Shown here: positions 1 to 10,287 of the stretch, piece after piece
Layout of the letters: every line of letters begins with the position of its first letter
Position numbering within the stretch: position 1 is the stretch's first letter
Assembly: GCA_023014485.1 (NCBI GenBank)
Contig: JAJOZX010006163.1
Location: 124,001-188,000 of the forward strand
Source of the DNA: Bathynomus jamesi
Lineage: Eukaryota > Arthropoda > Malacostraca > Isopoda > Cirolanidae
Reading direction: 5' to 3'
DNA length: 64,000 nucleotides
Position numbers and translations under genes: made by a program
The notes under the pieces: model-generated
Seen by the model: the letters and a program-made list of their open reading frames with translations, nothing else
Database searches by the model: none
What the model was told of the DNA's origin: nothing

Positions 1-2515
1 AACAACCTAACTTAACAACCTAACTTAACAACCTAACTTAACAACCTAACTTAACAACCTAACTTAACAACCTAACTTAACAACCTAACTTAACAACCTA
101 ACTTAACACCTAACTTTAACAACCTAACTTAACAACCTAACTTAACAACCTAACTTAACAACCTAACTTAACAACCTAACTTAACAACCTAACTTAACAA
201 CCTAACTTAACAACCTAACTTAACAACCTAACTTAACAACCTAACTTAACAACCTAACTTAACAACCTAACTTAACAACCTAACTTAACAACCTAACTTA
301 ACAACCTAACTTAACAACCTAACTTAACAACCTAACTTAACAACCTAACTTAACAACCTAACTTAACAACCTAACTTAACAACCTAACTTAACAACCTAA
401 CTTAACAACCTAACTTAACAACCTAACTTAACAACCTAACTTAACAACCTAACTTAACAACCTAACTTAACAACCTAACTTAACAACCTAACTTAACAAC
501 CTACTTAACAACCTAACTAACAACCTAACTTAACAACCTAACTTAACAACCTAACTTAACAACCTAACTTAACAACCTAACTTAACAACCTAACTTAACA
601 ACCTAACTTAACAACCTAACTTAACAACCTAACTTAACAACCTAACTTAACAACCTAACTTAACAACCTAACTTAACAACCTAACTTAACAACCTAACTT
701 AACAACCTAACTTAACAACCTAACTTAACAACCTAACTTAACAACCTAACTTAACAACCTAACTTAACAACCTAACTTAACAACCTAACTTAACAACCTA
801 CTTAACAACCTAACTTAACAACCTAACTTAACAACCTAACTTAACAACCTAACTTAACAACCTAACTTAACAACCTAACTTAACAACCTAACTTAACAAC
901 CTAACTTAACAACCTAACTTAACAACCTAACTTAACAACCTAACTTAACAACCTAACTTAACAACCTAACTTAACAACCTAACTTAACAACCTAACTTAA
1001 CAACCTAACTTAACAACCTAACTTAACAACCTAACTTAACAACCTAACTTAACAACCTAACTTAACAACCTAACTTAACAACCTAACTTAACAACCTAAC
1101 TTAACAACCTAACTTAACAACCTAACTTAACAACCTAACTTAACAACCTAACTTAACAACCTAACTTAACAACCTAACTTAACAACCTAACTTAACAACC
1201 TAACTTAACAACCTAACTTAACAACCTAACTTAACAACCTAACTTAACAACCTAACTTAACAACCTAACTTAACAACCTAACTTAACAACCTAACTTAAC
1301 AACCTAACTTAACAACCTAACTTAACAACCTAACTTAACAACCTAACTTAACAACCTAACTTAACACCTAACTTAACAACCTAACTTAACAACCTTAACA
1401 ACCTTAACAACCTAACTTAACAACCTAACTTAACAACCTAACTTAACAACTAACTTAACACCTAACTTAACAACCTAACTTAACAACCTAACTTAACAAC
1501 CTAACTTAACACCTAACTTAACAACCTAACTTAACAACCTAACTTAACAACCTAACTTAACAACCTAACTTAACAACCTAACTTAACAACCTAACTTAAC
1601 AACCTAACTTAACAACCTAACTTAACAACCTAACTTAACAACCTAACTTAACAACCTAACTTAACAACCTAACTTAACAACCTAACTTAACAACCTAACT
1701 TAACAACCTAACTTAACAACCTAACTTACAACCTAACTTAACAACCTAACTTAACAACCTAACTTAACAACCTAACTTAACAACCTAACTTAACAACCTA
1801 ACTTAACAACCTAACTTAACAACCTAACTTAACAACCTAACTTAACAACCTAACTTAACAACCTAACTTAACACCTAACTTAACAACCTAACTTAACAAC
1901 CTAACTTAACAACCTAACTTAACAACCTAACTTAACAACCTAACTTAACAACCTAACTTAACACCTAACTTAACAACCTAACTTAACAACCTAACTTAAC
2001 AACCTAACTTAACAACCTAACTTAACAACCTAACTTAACAACCTAACTTAACAACCTAACTTAACAACCTAACTTAACAACCTAACTTAACAACCTAACT
2101 TAACAACCTAACTTAACAACCTAACTTAACAACCTAACTTAACAACCTAACTTAACAACCTAACTTAACAACCTAACTTAACAACCTAACTTAACAACCT
2201 AACTTAACAACCTAACTTAACAACCTAACTTAACAACCTAACTTAACAACCTAACTTAACAACCTAACTTAACAACCTACTTAACAACCTAACTTAACAA
2301 CCTAACTTAACAACCTAACTTAACAACCTAACTTAACAACCTAACTTAACAACCTAACTTAACAACCTAACTTAACAACCTAACTTAACAACCTAACTTA
2401 ACAACCTAACTTAACAACCTAACTTAACAACCTAACTTAACAACCTAACTTAACAACCTAACTTAACAACCTAACTTAACAACCTAACTTAACAACCTAA
2501 CTTAACAACCTAACT
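1..2515. repeat. 13-bp telomere-like tandem array
   Basis: About 190 head-to-tail copies of AACAACCTAACTT, interrupted only by rare copies missing a base (for example near 110, 500, 800, 1365-1460, 1730, 1870 and 2280). The unit reads as two pentamers plus three bases (AACCT, AACTT, AAC), so one third is the arthropod telomere pentamer AACCT/TTAGG. The C-rich strand is the + strand, as expected at the left end of a chromosome, and the window starts inside the array. It ends abruptly at about 2515, where unique sequence begins. It could be a terminal or subtelomeric array, or an ordinary satellite. Confidence 0.9.
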
Positions 2516-2519
2516 AGTC

Positions 2520-2857
2520 ACCTTATTTTGGAGGATATAGTTCTGCAATTGCAGTAAGGAAGTGATGCAGAACTGTAGAATTGTCAGGATGTTTTGCCAG
2601 GAACAAGTATCGTGCGAAATATTTCCGGTAATGAGGACGTCTATTCCCAGCACGTAAAACCCACGATTTCACATCCTTCCATTTTTTTTACGGCACCTAA
2701 ACACCTTCGAGTCTTGTCTTAAAATACAGGCAGTATTACATTTAGGGCAAATCACGGATGTCGGAATTATGCCGTGATTGGAAAAAAAATCTAAACTTTT
2801 ATCTTCAACAAGGCGGATTAGGTCTTCGAAATCAAGTTCACAAGATTGACACATCAT
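2520..2857 (-). pseudogene. Merlin/ISXO2-like transposase, internally deleted
   Basis: The 62-codon 5' part (2857-2669) carries a zinc-ribbon motif CPKCNTACILRQDSKVFRCR, typical of the N-terminus of eukaryotic ISXO2-like (Merlin/IS1595-type) transposases. Reading on toward 2520 in a shifted frame gives RAGNRRPHYRKYFARYLF and HHFLTAIAELYPP, which resemble the C-terminal tail of the same proteins. The catalytic core is absent, so this is an internally deleted relic. Related N-terminal fragments occur twice more within 2 kb, in the arms of the neighbouring fold-back element. The assignment rests on motif memory only. Confidence 0.55.
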
Positions 2858-3063
2858 ACCAGTAGAACGAAAATTACCACACTAACCAGAAACAGAAAGA
2901 AGTAGCCAAAGCAAGAAAAGTAGCCAAAAAAAGCCAAGAAAAATCTCCAAAAAAGTCCAAAAAAAGGTAGCCCAAATAAACAAACCAACTGAAATTTATA
3001 TACATACATATTAGAAAGAAAATATATTTTAAAAAAAAGTACATTTTATACAAATTTGCACAA

Positions 3064-3213
3064 GATAATATATATATTTTCTTATTCAGCTTTGATTGGT
3101 TATTCAATATATATTGCTGTTATAGCTGGGTGTGACTGGGTCAAAAAACGAATATTAACCCAATATATATTGAATAACCAATCAAAACTGAATAAGAAAA
3201 TATATATATTATC
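3064..3213. repeat. 53-bp-arm inverted repeat
   Basis: Bases 3064-3116 and 3161-3213 are reverse complements over 53 positions with one mismatch, separated by 44 bp holding a TIR-like TGGGTCAAAAAACGAATATT. The same sequence occurs once, unduplicated, at the centre of the adjacent fold-back element (about 4110-4195). It abuts the left end of that element and is probably part of a second, nested copy. Confidence 0.85.
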
Positions 3214-3714
3214 GGTAATTATTCGTTTTTTTGATCCAGTCTCTTTTTATAATGAGAGCAAACTTTTCTGGTAAATTTTGAGGTGCTCTGCATGAATCTG
3301 CCATCCGTTTCCTGTACAAATGCGTAGTTTTCGAGATATTGTCATCTTGAAAACTACGCATTTGCACAGGAAACGGATGGCAGTTTCGTACAAAACACCT
3401 CAAATTAACCAGAAAAGTTTGCACTCGTCATTTTTGTTTAAACTAACGAATTTAAACGAAAATATCATGACTTAACCTAACCAATCATCTAGGGCGTACA
3501 GTTGACCTAACCGTGCCACGTACTGAACTGTCCGCAAAACATTAGGACCGATCAATTTGTGATGCATGATCTTTACGGGGGCGGAGCCCCCGTACCCCCA
3601 AGACCTAAATTATACAAATGATAATGTAATAACGTGTGCCAACCTTGCATGGGTAGTCCGCTAAATTTCGCCTGCCCTTAAACTGAAATGACACGTTTAT
3701 TTTTAGGATTTTTT

Positions 3715-3900
3715 TTTTATGGTATCTAAAGACCTTCTGGTCTTTTCTTAAAATACAAGCACTATTGTATTTAGGGCAGGTCACGGATGTCTTAATTATT
3801 CCGTGATTGAAAAAAAGGAGCTAAACTCTTGTTTTCATCAAGGGCAATATGGTGGATCACATCTTCAAATCATGTTCACAAGATTGACATGTCATGATAC
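3715..3900 (-). pseudogene. Merlin-like transposase fragment, left arm
   Basis: The same zinc-ribbon N-terminal segment as at 2669-2857, with point changes and at least one frameshift. It lies in the left arm of the fold-back element and is mirrored at about 4440-4600. It is too short and broken to encode an active protein. Confidence 0.5.
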
Positions 3901-4439
3901 TAGAACGAAAATCACCAAACTAACAAGTAACAGAAAAAAGTAGGCAAAATCAAGAAAAGTAGCCAAAAATAGCCAAAAAAATCTCCAAAAAAGGTAGCCA
4001 AAATAAACACACTAACCAAAATTTATATACCATACCATAATTAGAAAGTAGAAAATATTTTTTTTATAAAAAAGTACATTTTATACAAATTTGCACAAGA
4101 TAAATATATATTTTCTTATTCAGTTTTGATTAGTTATTCAATATATATTGCTCTTATAGCTGGGTGTGACTGGGTCAAAAAATGAATATTAACCATATTA
4201 TCTTGTGCAAATTTGTATAAAATGTGGTTTTTATTAAAATATATTTTCTATTTTTGGTGTTTTTTCAAAATATATATATCGAGTATTTGGTGAATATTTT
4301 GTATATTTGGTGATTCTAGCTACTTCTTGGTAATTCAATTTGTCCTGTTTTACAAGTAAATCATTTTTAGCAATTTTTCGTCTGTTCAGTTTGGTTTTTG
4401 TGACGAAGTATGATGTGTCAGTTATGCATATTTGATTTT

Positions 4440-4600
4440 TAAGACGTGATCCGCCATATTACCCTCGATGATGACAAGAGTTTAGACCTTTTTTCAATCA
4501 CAGAATAATTAAGACATCCGTGACCTGCCCTAAATACAATAGTGCTTGTATTTTAAGAAAAGACCAGAAGGTCTTTAGGTGCTGTAAAAAAATCCTAAAA
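4440..4600 (+). pseudogene. Merlin-like transposase fragment, right arm
   Basis: The plus-strand mirror copy of the fragment in the left arm. Reading frames give DDKSLDLFS and then, shifted, ACILRKDQKVFRCCKK, so the second zinc-ribbon pair survives as CC instead of CR. It shows that the whole arm, including coding remnant, was duplicated in inverted orientation. Confidence 0.5.
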
Positions 4601-5102
4601 ATAACCGTGTTTCATTTCAGTTTAAGGGCACGCGAAATTTAGCGGACTACCCATGCAAGGTTGGCACATGTTATTACATTATCATTTGTATAATTTAGGT
4701 CTCAGGGGGTATGGGGGCTCCACCCCCTTAAAGATCACGCATCACAAATTGATTGGTCCTAATGTTTTGCAGACAGTTCAGTACGTGATACCAGTTAGGT
4801 CAACTGTACGCCATTGATGATTGGTTAGGTTAAGTCATGATATTTTCGTTTAAATTCATTAGTTTAAACGAAAATGATGAGTGTAAACTTTTCTGGTTAA
4901 TTTGAGGTGCTTTGTACGAAACTGCCATCCGTTTCCTGTGCAAATGCGTAGTTTTCAAGATGATGATATCTCAAAAACTACGCATTTGCACAGGAAATGG
5001 ATGGCAGATTCGTGCAGAACACCTCAAAATTGACCAGAAATGTTTGCTCTCATTATAAAAAGAGACTGGGTCAAAAAATGATAATTACCCAAAATTCTTA
5101 TA

Positions 5103-5270
5103 AACTGCAAAAGGGTCTTGATAGATTAGTTGCTTGAGCTAGTAAATGGCAGATAGAATTCAATGTTCAAAAATGCAAAGTCATGCATTTTGGAAGAAAT
5201 AATGAAAACTTGCAAGGGGACTGGTTGGAGGATGTTAGAAAGGAAAAAGATCTTGAAATTATTTAATTTA
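5103..5270 (+). pseudogene. Non-LTR reverse transcriptase scrap
   Basis: Translation gives LQKGLDRLV, one stop, then KWQIEFNVQKCKVMHFGR. This is the segment just after the YADD box in Jockey/CR1-type reverse transcriptases ('W..KWQM.FNV.KCKVMH'). Only about 50 codons remain. It is a short relic wedged between the fold-back element and the hAT copy. Confidence 0.65.
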
Positions 5271-5280
5271 TCGACTGCCC

Positions 5281-5403
5281 AGTTAGGTCAACTGTATGCC
5301 CTTGGTGATTGGTTAGGTTAAATCATATTTTTGTTGTAAACTAATGAAAATATCACAACTTAGCCTAACCAATCATCAAGGGTGTACAGTTGACCTAACC
5401 AGG
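5281..5403. repeat. Hairpin of fold-back subterminal motif
   Basis: About 42 bp at 5281-5322 (starting CAGTTAGGTCAACTGTATGC) is inverted at 5361-5403. The same motif lies near 3470-3515 and 4787-4835 in the fold-back element, so this is a solo hairpin of that family at the junction with the hAT pseudogene. Confidence 0.75.
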
Positions 5404-6059
5404 CAAACTAGACCTAACAGCAAAAATGCCAGTTTCTAGATGACTCATCCTTGTCCTGCAAGCCTGCTGCTGTGTAGTGCATCTCAGTTTTTTGTTTGGG
5501 ATTCTCTGCAATCTCACTCAGACTTTGCGAGTTTTGGTATAATCTGCTTGCATGGCATGTGTAGAGTGTTCAGCAAGACCATCACATAGCTGACAACATT
5601 TTGGGCATTGGAATGTCCAATGGTTCAAGTTTGCCATCTTTCAGCTGTTGCACAATCTCTTGACATGATGATGTAGCTTCTTTACCTACTAAATTGAGTG
5701 AGTGACCAATAGAGGGGACAAATGATGCAGTTGGTCTTTGTTCCAAAATTTTGGCTTGCATTCCATTATAAGAACCGAACATATTGAGTGCATTATTGTA
5801 ACTTTGACCATAGCAAGTGTGGATATCAATGCCCAACTTGTTGAACAGGTCACTTAGAGCATCAACTGTCCTGCGCTTTGTTACCAGTTGACTCTAGGAA
5901 GGTGAGAAATTGCTCAACTATAATGCCAATGTCATTGACATAGTAGATTACTACCATCAGTTGGTCAGTATGTGTATTGTCCTCCCATGAATCAACACTT
6001 TCACCTTTCATTAGCTTCCACCTGAATTGTTCATTCTGACGAAGGTCAAGCTTTTCACT

Positions 6060-6147
6060 CCACCTTAGGCCTACAGTTTAACATGGAATCCGAACCACAC
6101 CCCACCAGCAGCCCAGTGTCTTAACCGCTAGGCCACCCAGGGTACCC
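6060..6147 (-). repeat. tRNA-derived SINE head
   Basis: On the minus strand, GTGGCCTAGCGGTTAAGACA resembles an A box, and GGTTCGGATTCC (6097-6086) is a near-consensus B box about 30 bp downstream, the spacing of an RNA polymerase III internal promoter in a tRNA. It interrupts the hAT pseudogene. No flanking CCA or full cloverleaf was verified, so it is called a SINE rather than a tRNA gene. Confidence 0.6.
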
Positions 6148-6194
6148 ATTTATCTACTAACCACTTTCTTTTTTATTGTGTGGAATGATGAACA

Positions 6195-6292
6195 GCTGGG
6201 TTTTGCTGTGTGCCAGCTGCTGTCACCATGTCTTGAATCTGGGCTGATGGATTTGTAGTCAGGGATGCTAACCACTACATCACTGAGGTGCT
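6195..6292 (-). repeat. Second tRNA-derived SINE head
   Basis: The minus strand reads CTCAGTGATGTAGTGGTTAGC (A-box-like), then CCAGATTCAAGAC (degenerate B box). It has the same orientation as the SINE at 6060-6147 and lies immediately upstream of it. The hAT coding frame stops right at its outer edge (about 6300) and resumes past the other SINE (about 6020). The two could be one dimeric SINE or two insertions. Confidence 0.5.
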
Positions 6293-6495
6293 ATTGAGAT
6301 GGAATAGTATTTTGTGGCCTTTATCTGATTGACAATAGTTGTAAGGAGTTTGTCTCCAACCAGCTGCATCAATTCCTCGCATATTTTTGATGACAAGTAC
6401 AGTAGTCCCTCTATAATCATCATCATTGAGTATTGTCATTCCCTATTTAATGCCATTATTTTGTTAATTGTTGTCTGCCCAATGGGTATCAGTTT

Positions 6496-6860
6496 TTGTT
6501 GAGCACTCAGTGGAGATGGATGTTGCGCAGTTTTACAGATGATGTCAAAGAGCTCTTGGAATCTCAGAGTAAGGAACTCAACACTGAAGAACTGTTGCAG
6601 CTTGAAGAGCACAGGGGGGTATCAGGGGAATCAGAGGAAGAAGAGATTGTCAAGACATTGACAACAGGAAATCTGAAGGATTTCTTCTGGCACTTGGAGA
6701 AGATGAAGGATGTTTTAGAAAATGACCCTAATGCAGAAAGATCCTCCAAAGTCATTTGAGAAGCTATCGAGCCTTTTGTTGCTATAAGGAAATCTTAGTA
6801 GAGAAAAAGAAGGCTATAAGACAACCAACTGGATTATTTCTGCATAAGAAAAATTGGATC
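6496..6860 (+). pseudogene. Tigger-like transposase C-terminal fragment
   Basis: The translation includes DDVKELLESQSKELNTEELL and DVLENDPNAERSSKVI, then (after a stop and frameshift) EAIEPFV and KKAIRQPTGLF. This matches the C-terminal tail of Tigger/jerky-type transposases ('ELLESHSEELTNEELMELE ... F..DPN.ER..KV'). The DDE core and N-terminal CENP-B-like domains are missing. Only about 95 bp separate it from the left TIR, so the 5' part of the element was deleted. Confidence 0.7.
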
Positions 6861-7499
6861 TACTGAAGTCTCCCATCCATGAACATCAACAGTAGGTCTC
6901 CTTGATCTGCTGATGGAGGGTGATTCACCTACCAAGTAATAAAACTCCATCACTAAGCCCCACCAATCCTCCTCCATGTATAGCCAGCAACTTCATAATT
7001 TGGTAAGTATACGTAGTACACAGGTGGTCTGGAATGAATTGTCATTATTACGTGTAATTCAATGACTCAATAATCATTGTTTCCTTAATTGTCATCTGTT
7101 CATGGAACCAATTAATGATGATTACACTGTGCAACAATTTTTTGTTTGTTGATTTTTTTATCTTTTTATATGTTTCAGCCCGCTGATTACAGATTTGGCA
7201 TCAGTTTTGCTTGGAAAACTATAGTTTTTATGATATGGTCAAATTTAGAAATTTTACTTTTCACTATTTTTAAGGCATTTTTCCGAGATAGCAAAAAGTA
7301 ATTTCAAGTGCAAATTCAAAATGTCCCCAAAACGGGGGTTTATTAGTAATGTTTTTATTGGTTAAGGCCCATTATTAACTATTTGTACACATTTGGTTTC
7401 TTATTTCTGTTTATAAAATGTTTTTTTATTTTTTAGATATTTAATTAGAATTATATGGTGATGGCTACCAATAGGCCCTGCAGACACTTTGCAGATTCC

Positions 7500-9060
7500 T
7501 TTTGTTATGTTTGTGGCCATTACATCAATCCAAAGCAAGTAAAGCACAAATTGACACAGGAATGAAGTTTTGTACAGCATATCACGCTTACTTTGGCATG
7601 CCCATGGGCGATCAAGATAAATCATGGCACCTCAGTTTTGCGTGGAAGCTGCCATTCCACATTAGAAGAATGGCTGTGAGGTACCAGAAAAGGCATGCCA
7701 TTTGCTATTCCTAGCATTTAGAGGGGCAACCCAATCACCACAATGATTGCTACTTCTGCATGGTAGACATTTCACTCTACAAGAGAGATAAAGGTAAAAA
7801 GATGTCCTATATCCAAATATCCCATCTTCTATTGCCCCAGTCCCCCATAATGAAGATTTACCCATTCCATACTCACCCACCATGGAGGAAATAGAAGAAA
7901 TGCCTTTAATATCCACCAATGAAGATGAAGATGCTGACTTCGAAGCAAGCTCCAATACATCATCCCATTTCCCCAACCAGAAACACACAGATGACCTAGT
8001 CAAGGATATGAACTTACGAAAACCAATGCAGAAATTATGACATTCTTCCTTAAAGAGTGGAATCTTTGGACCAAAGTGTCAAGATCTCTTTCTACAGGAA
8101 TAGGCATTTGTGATATGCTTCTTTCTACTCCTGTTTTGCATTGAGCTATTTGCTACTGCTGTGACGTAAATGGCCTTTTTGCTGAGATAGGAATTGAATA
8201 CATCCCTGCTGATTGGTGTTTGTTTATTGACAATTCAACTAGAAGTTTAAAAGGTGTCCTACTACATAATGGAAACATGTTTCCATCTATTCCTGTGGCT
8301 CATTCGGTTTAATTGAAGGAAGAATATGAAAATGTATAGCTGTTGCTAGACAGAATAAACTACAGTGAACATAGCTAGGATGTATGTGGAGACTTCAGAA
8401 TGCTAGGATTCCTGCTCTGACTGCAGGGTGGTTACACTAAATATTTGTGTTTTTAATCCAGGCAAACAGGATGTTCTAAATGAAGCCCTTGTTTGAACAG
8501 AAAATTTTGCTACCTCTGTTGCATATCAAGCTTGGTCTTATTAAGCAATTATCAAAGCTTTGGATGCTGAAAGTGATGCTATTTATCATATATGTTCAAT
8601 GTTTCCCAAACTTTCTGAAGCTAAAATCAAGGGAGGCATATTTGTTGGACCTCAAGTCAGATGTATGTTAGCATTTAAAGAGTTAGAAGCAAAAATGACA
8701 GCTCTTGAAAAAAATGCTTGGCAGTCATTTCAGCTTGTAGTCCATGGATTTTTAGGTAATAAGAAGAATGACATCTACAAAGAACTAGTAGAAAATCTAG
8801 TCAGTCACTTTCAAAAATTAGGTTGTAGACTGTCCCTGAAGTTACACTATCTGGACTCGCATTTAGAATTCTTCAGACCAAATTTGGGTGATGTAAGTGA
8901 AGAACATGAGTGAACATTTTCACCAAGATATCCAAACCATGGAGAGGAGATATCAGGGAAGATGCGACGAAGCTATGATGGGCAACTATATTTGGTGTTT
9001 AATACCAGATAATCCATGGGACTACAAGAGAAAAAGATGCTCAAATGTACATTTTTAAGC
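7500..9060 (+). pseudogene. Uncharacterized TE-like protein, 'GDQDK/SEEQ' family
   Basis: Several frames together give, in order: YFGMPMGDQDKSW (about 7590), NHHNDCYFC (7735), IEYIPADWCLFIDNSTRSLK with LLHNGNMFPSIPVAHSV (8190-8310), CGDFRMLGFLL then LQGGYTKYLCF (8380-8450), then an open stretch 8560-8913 ending FFRPNLGDVSEEHE, then FHQDIQTMERRYQG (8915-8960). I recognise this order from multicopy uncharacterized arthropod proteins. Possible acidic catalytic positions are the D of FIDNS, the D of CGDF and the E of SEE (inference). At least five frameshifts or stops make it a pseudogene. Confidence 0.6.
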
Positions 9061-9867
9061 ATTATCCATTTAGATTTGGGTTTATTATATATACATTATA
9101 TATCTTTAAATATGAAATATATTTATTTTCCTTTACTTTTCTTCATTGTGATTTTGCTCTGATAAGCCATTAGGTACAAAAAATAGATTATGGTTTTCAG
9201 AAGAAACTAAGTTTTCCTGAGAAAACTAATGCAATTTTTTTAATTCAGCACACCCAAAAACATAAAGAAAAACAAAAAAAATATAAGATAAACACAAATT
9301 TTCCAAAATTTTGTTACATAGTGTTATAGAGGGACTACTGTAATTCACTTTACCTTTTCCCAAGTTGGCTTTTTGAAGGTGCTCAGATAAAAAAGGATCA
9401 TACTGTTCTAGCAACTTGAATATACCAAGATAGTTGCTGTTGTGCAATGGGCCAATAATTTCATTGCTGAATGCTAAACCTCATCCAGCGAGAAATATAA
9501 TCACACTGAGCACTTGCTGCAGAACCTTCTTCCAGTATTTTGTCAGCTCATCAATCTGCCAATGAGATCAGCCTGTTGTGCTGCTGCAATGATAGTGTGA
9601 GCATGCGATAGCTCGTGCTGATGAATACATTCATGTGCATGGTTCCACTCATTTACTCCTCATGGCGAATAGAGACCTTCTGTGGGCTGAATAGCTTGCA
9701 ATTGTAGCAATAAACCTGGCCTATTGTTTCTGAATAGCACAACCAAGTACACTCAACTTTCTCTCCATTTTTACATTCACAAATGAATATTCCCACCATG
9801 CAATACCTGTCATAAAATCATGTAATGTCTTGCATACTTTTGAGCTACCCTGCCCTGATCAGTATTC

Positions 9868-9938
9868 TCTCATCTCCCGTATACTGTATTCTCATTTCCC
9901 GTATATTCTCATTTCCCGTATATTCTCTTCTCCTGTAT
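9868..9938. repeat. Short CCCGTATATTCTCATTT repeats
   Basis: Four imperfect copies of a 17-18-bp unit (TCCCGTATATTCTCATT) lie immediately left of the miniature element at 9940 and one further copy lies right of its far end (about 10297). The unit expanded inside the old hAT reading frame. Confidence 0.7.
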
Positions 9939-9939
9939 A

Positions 9940-10287
9940 CAGGAATATCTCAAAATTCATCATTTCAAATTTCATTGTTTTGCAGATTTGTCACAATCTT
10001 TTACTACCTATAGTTTTGCAATCCATTGTCCATATTTGCAGATGTCATTTAAAAAAAAAAAATGTGAAAAAATGATAAAAATTGATGAAATTCAACTGTT
10101 GACTAACGCAATATATTATTATATAGTCAAAAAATGAGTAGAATTTGATTAATTAATCTGTTTAATAACATAATACAGTAAAATGTTTTCTCATTGAAAC
10201 ATGTTATAATCTACCTCGAATTTTGTAGCTTCATATTTTGTCGTGTTATTCCAGAACGAATTAACAATGAATTTTGAGGTATTCCTG
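9940..10287. mobile_element. 348-bp MITE, TA-flanked
   Basis: CAGGAATATCTCAAAATTCA at the left end is inverted at the right end (TGAATTTTGAGGTATTCCTG), one mismatch in 20. TA flanks both sides (9938-9939, 10288-10289). The interior is AT-rich and noncoding. It sits in the N-terminal half of the hAT pseudogene. Probably a non-autonomous pogo/Tigger relative. Confidence 0.8.

Larger units (their letters stand above)
3214..5089. mobile_element. Fold-back element with near full-length inverted arms
   Basis: The left end GGTAATTATTCGTTTTTTTG and the right end, read in reverse, GGTAATTATCATTTTTTGAC match, and the match continues inward for hundreds of bases. Roughly 3214-4110 is inverted against 4194-5089, with the best match in the outer 900 bp and divergence near 4200-4430. 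Each arm carries its own inner hairpin (3299-3382 and 4926-5013) and a broken copy of the zinc-ribbon transposase fragment (minus at about 3715-3900, plus at about 4440-4600). TIRs starting GG with a Merlin-like fragment suggest the Merlin superfamily (inference). No clear TSD was found. Confidence 0.7.
5425..6399 (-). pseudogene. ZMYM1-like hAT protein, C-terminal half
   Basis: From right to left, frames give YLSSKICEELMQLVGDKLL next to 6397, then HTDQLMVVIYYV (about 5960), then GQSYNNALNMFGSYNGMQA and HSLNLVGKEA (5836-5582), then LSEIAENPKQK (about 5500). These are in the order found in arthropod zinc-finger MYM-type 1-like / hAT proteins. Frameshifts and stops break the frame, and two SINE-like inserts lie at 6060-6292. 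The N-terminal half continues beyond 9341, across the inserted Tigger-like element. The 3' end is lost at about 5425 against a hairpin. Confidence 0.75.
6400..9340. mobile_element. TA-flanked Tigger/pogo-like element
   Basis: The ends are CAGTAGTCCCTCTATAAT at 6400 and its inverted partner TTATAGAGGGACTACTG ending at 9340, each flanked by TA (6398-6399 and 9341-9342). TA duplication and short CAG-starting TIRs are typical of Tc1/mariner/pogo. The element interrupts the ZMYM1-like hAT frame, whose halves match on either side. It contains a Tigger transposase C-terminus (6496-6860) and a second TE-like pseudogene (7500-9060), so it is itself a composite. Confidence 0.8.

Noticed and set aside
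3056..3274. 72-codon hydrophobic ORF that could be a membrane peptide
   Set aside because: It is within an AT-rich inverted repeat and the TIR of the fold-back element; the composition explains the hydrophobicity.
6086..6147. A real tRNA gene on the minus strand
   Set aside because: A and B boxes are present, but no acceptor stem pairing was found and the sequence interrupts a hAT frame, so a SINE is more likely.
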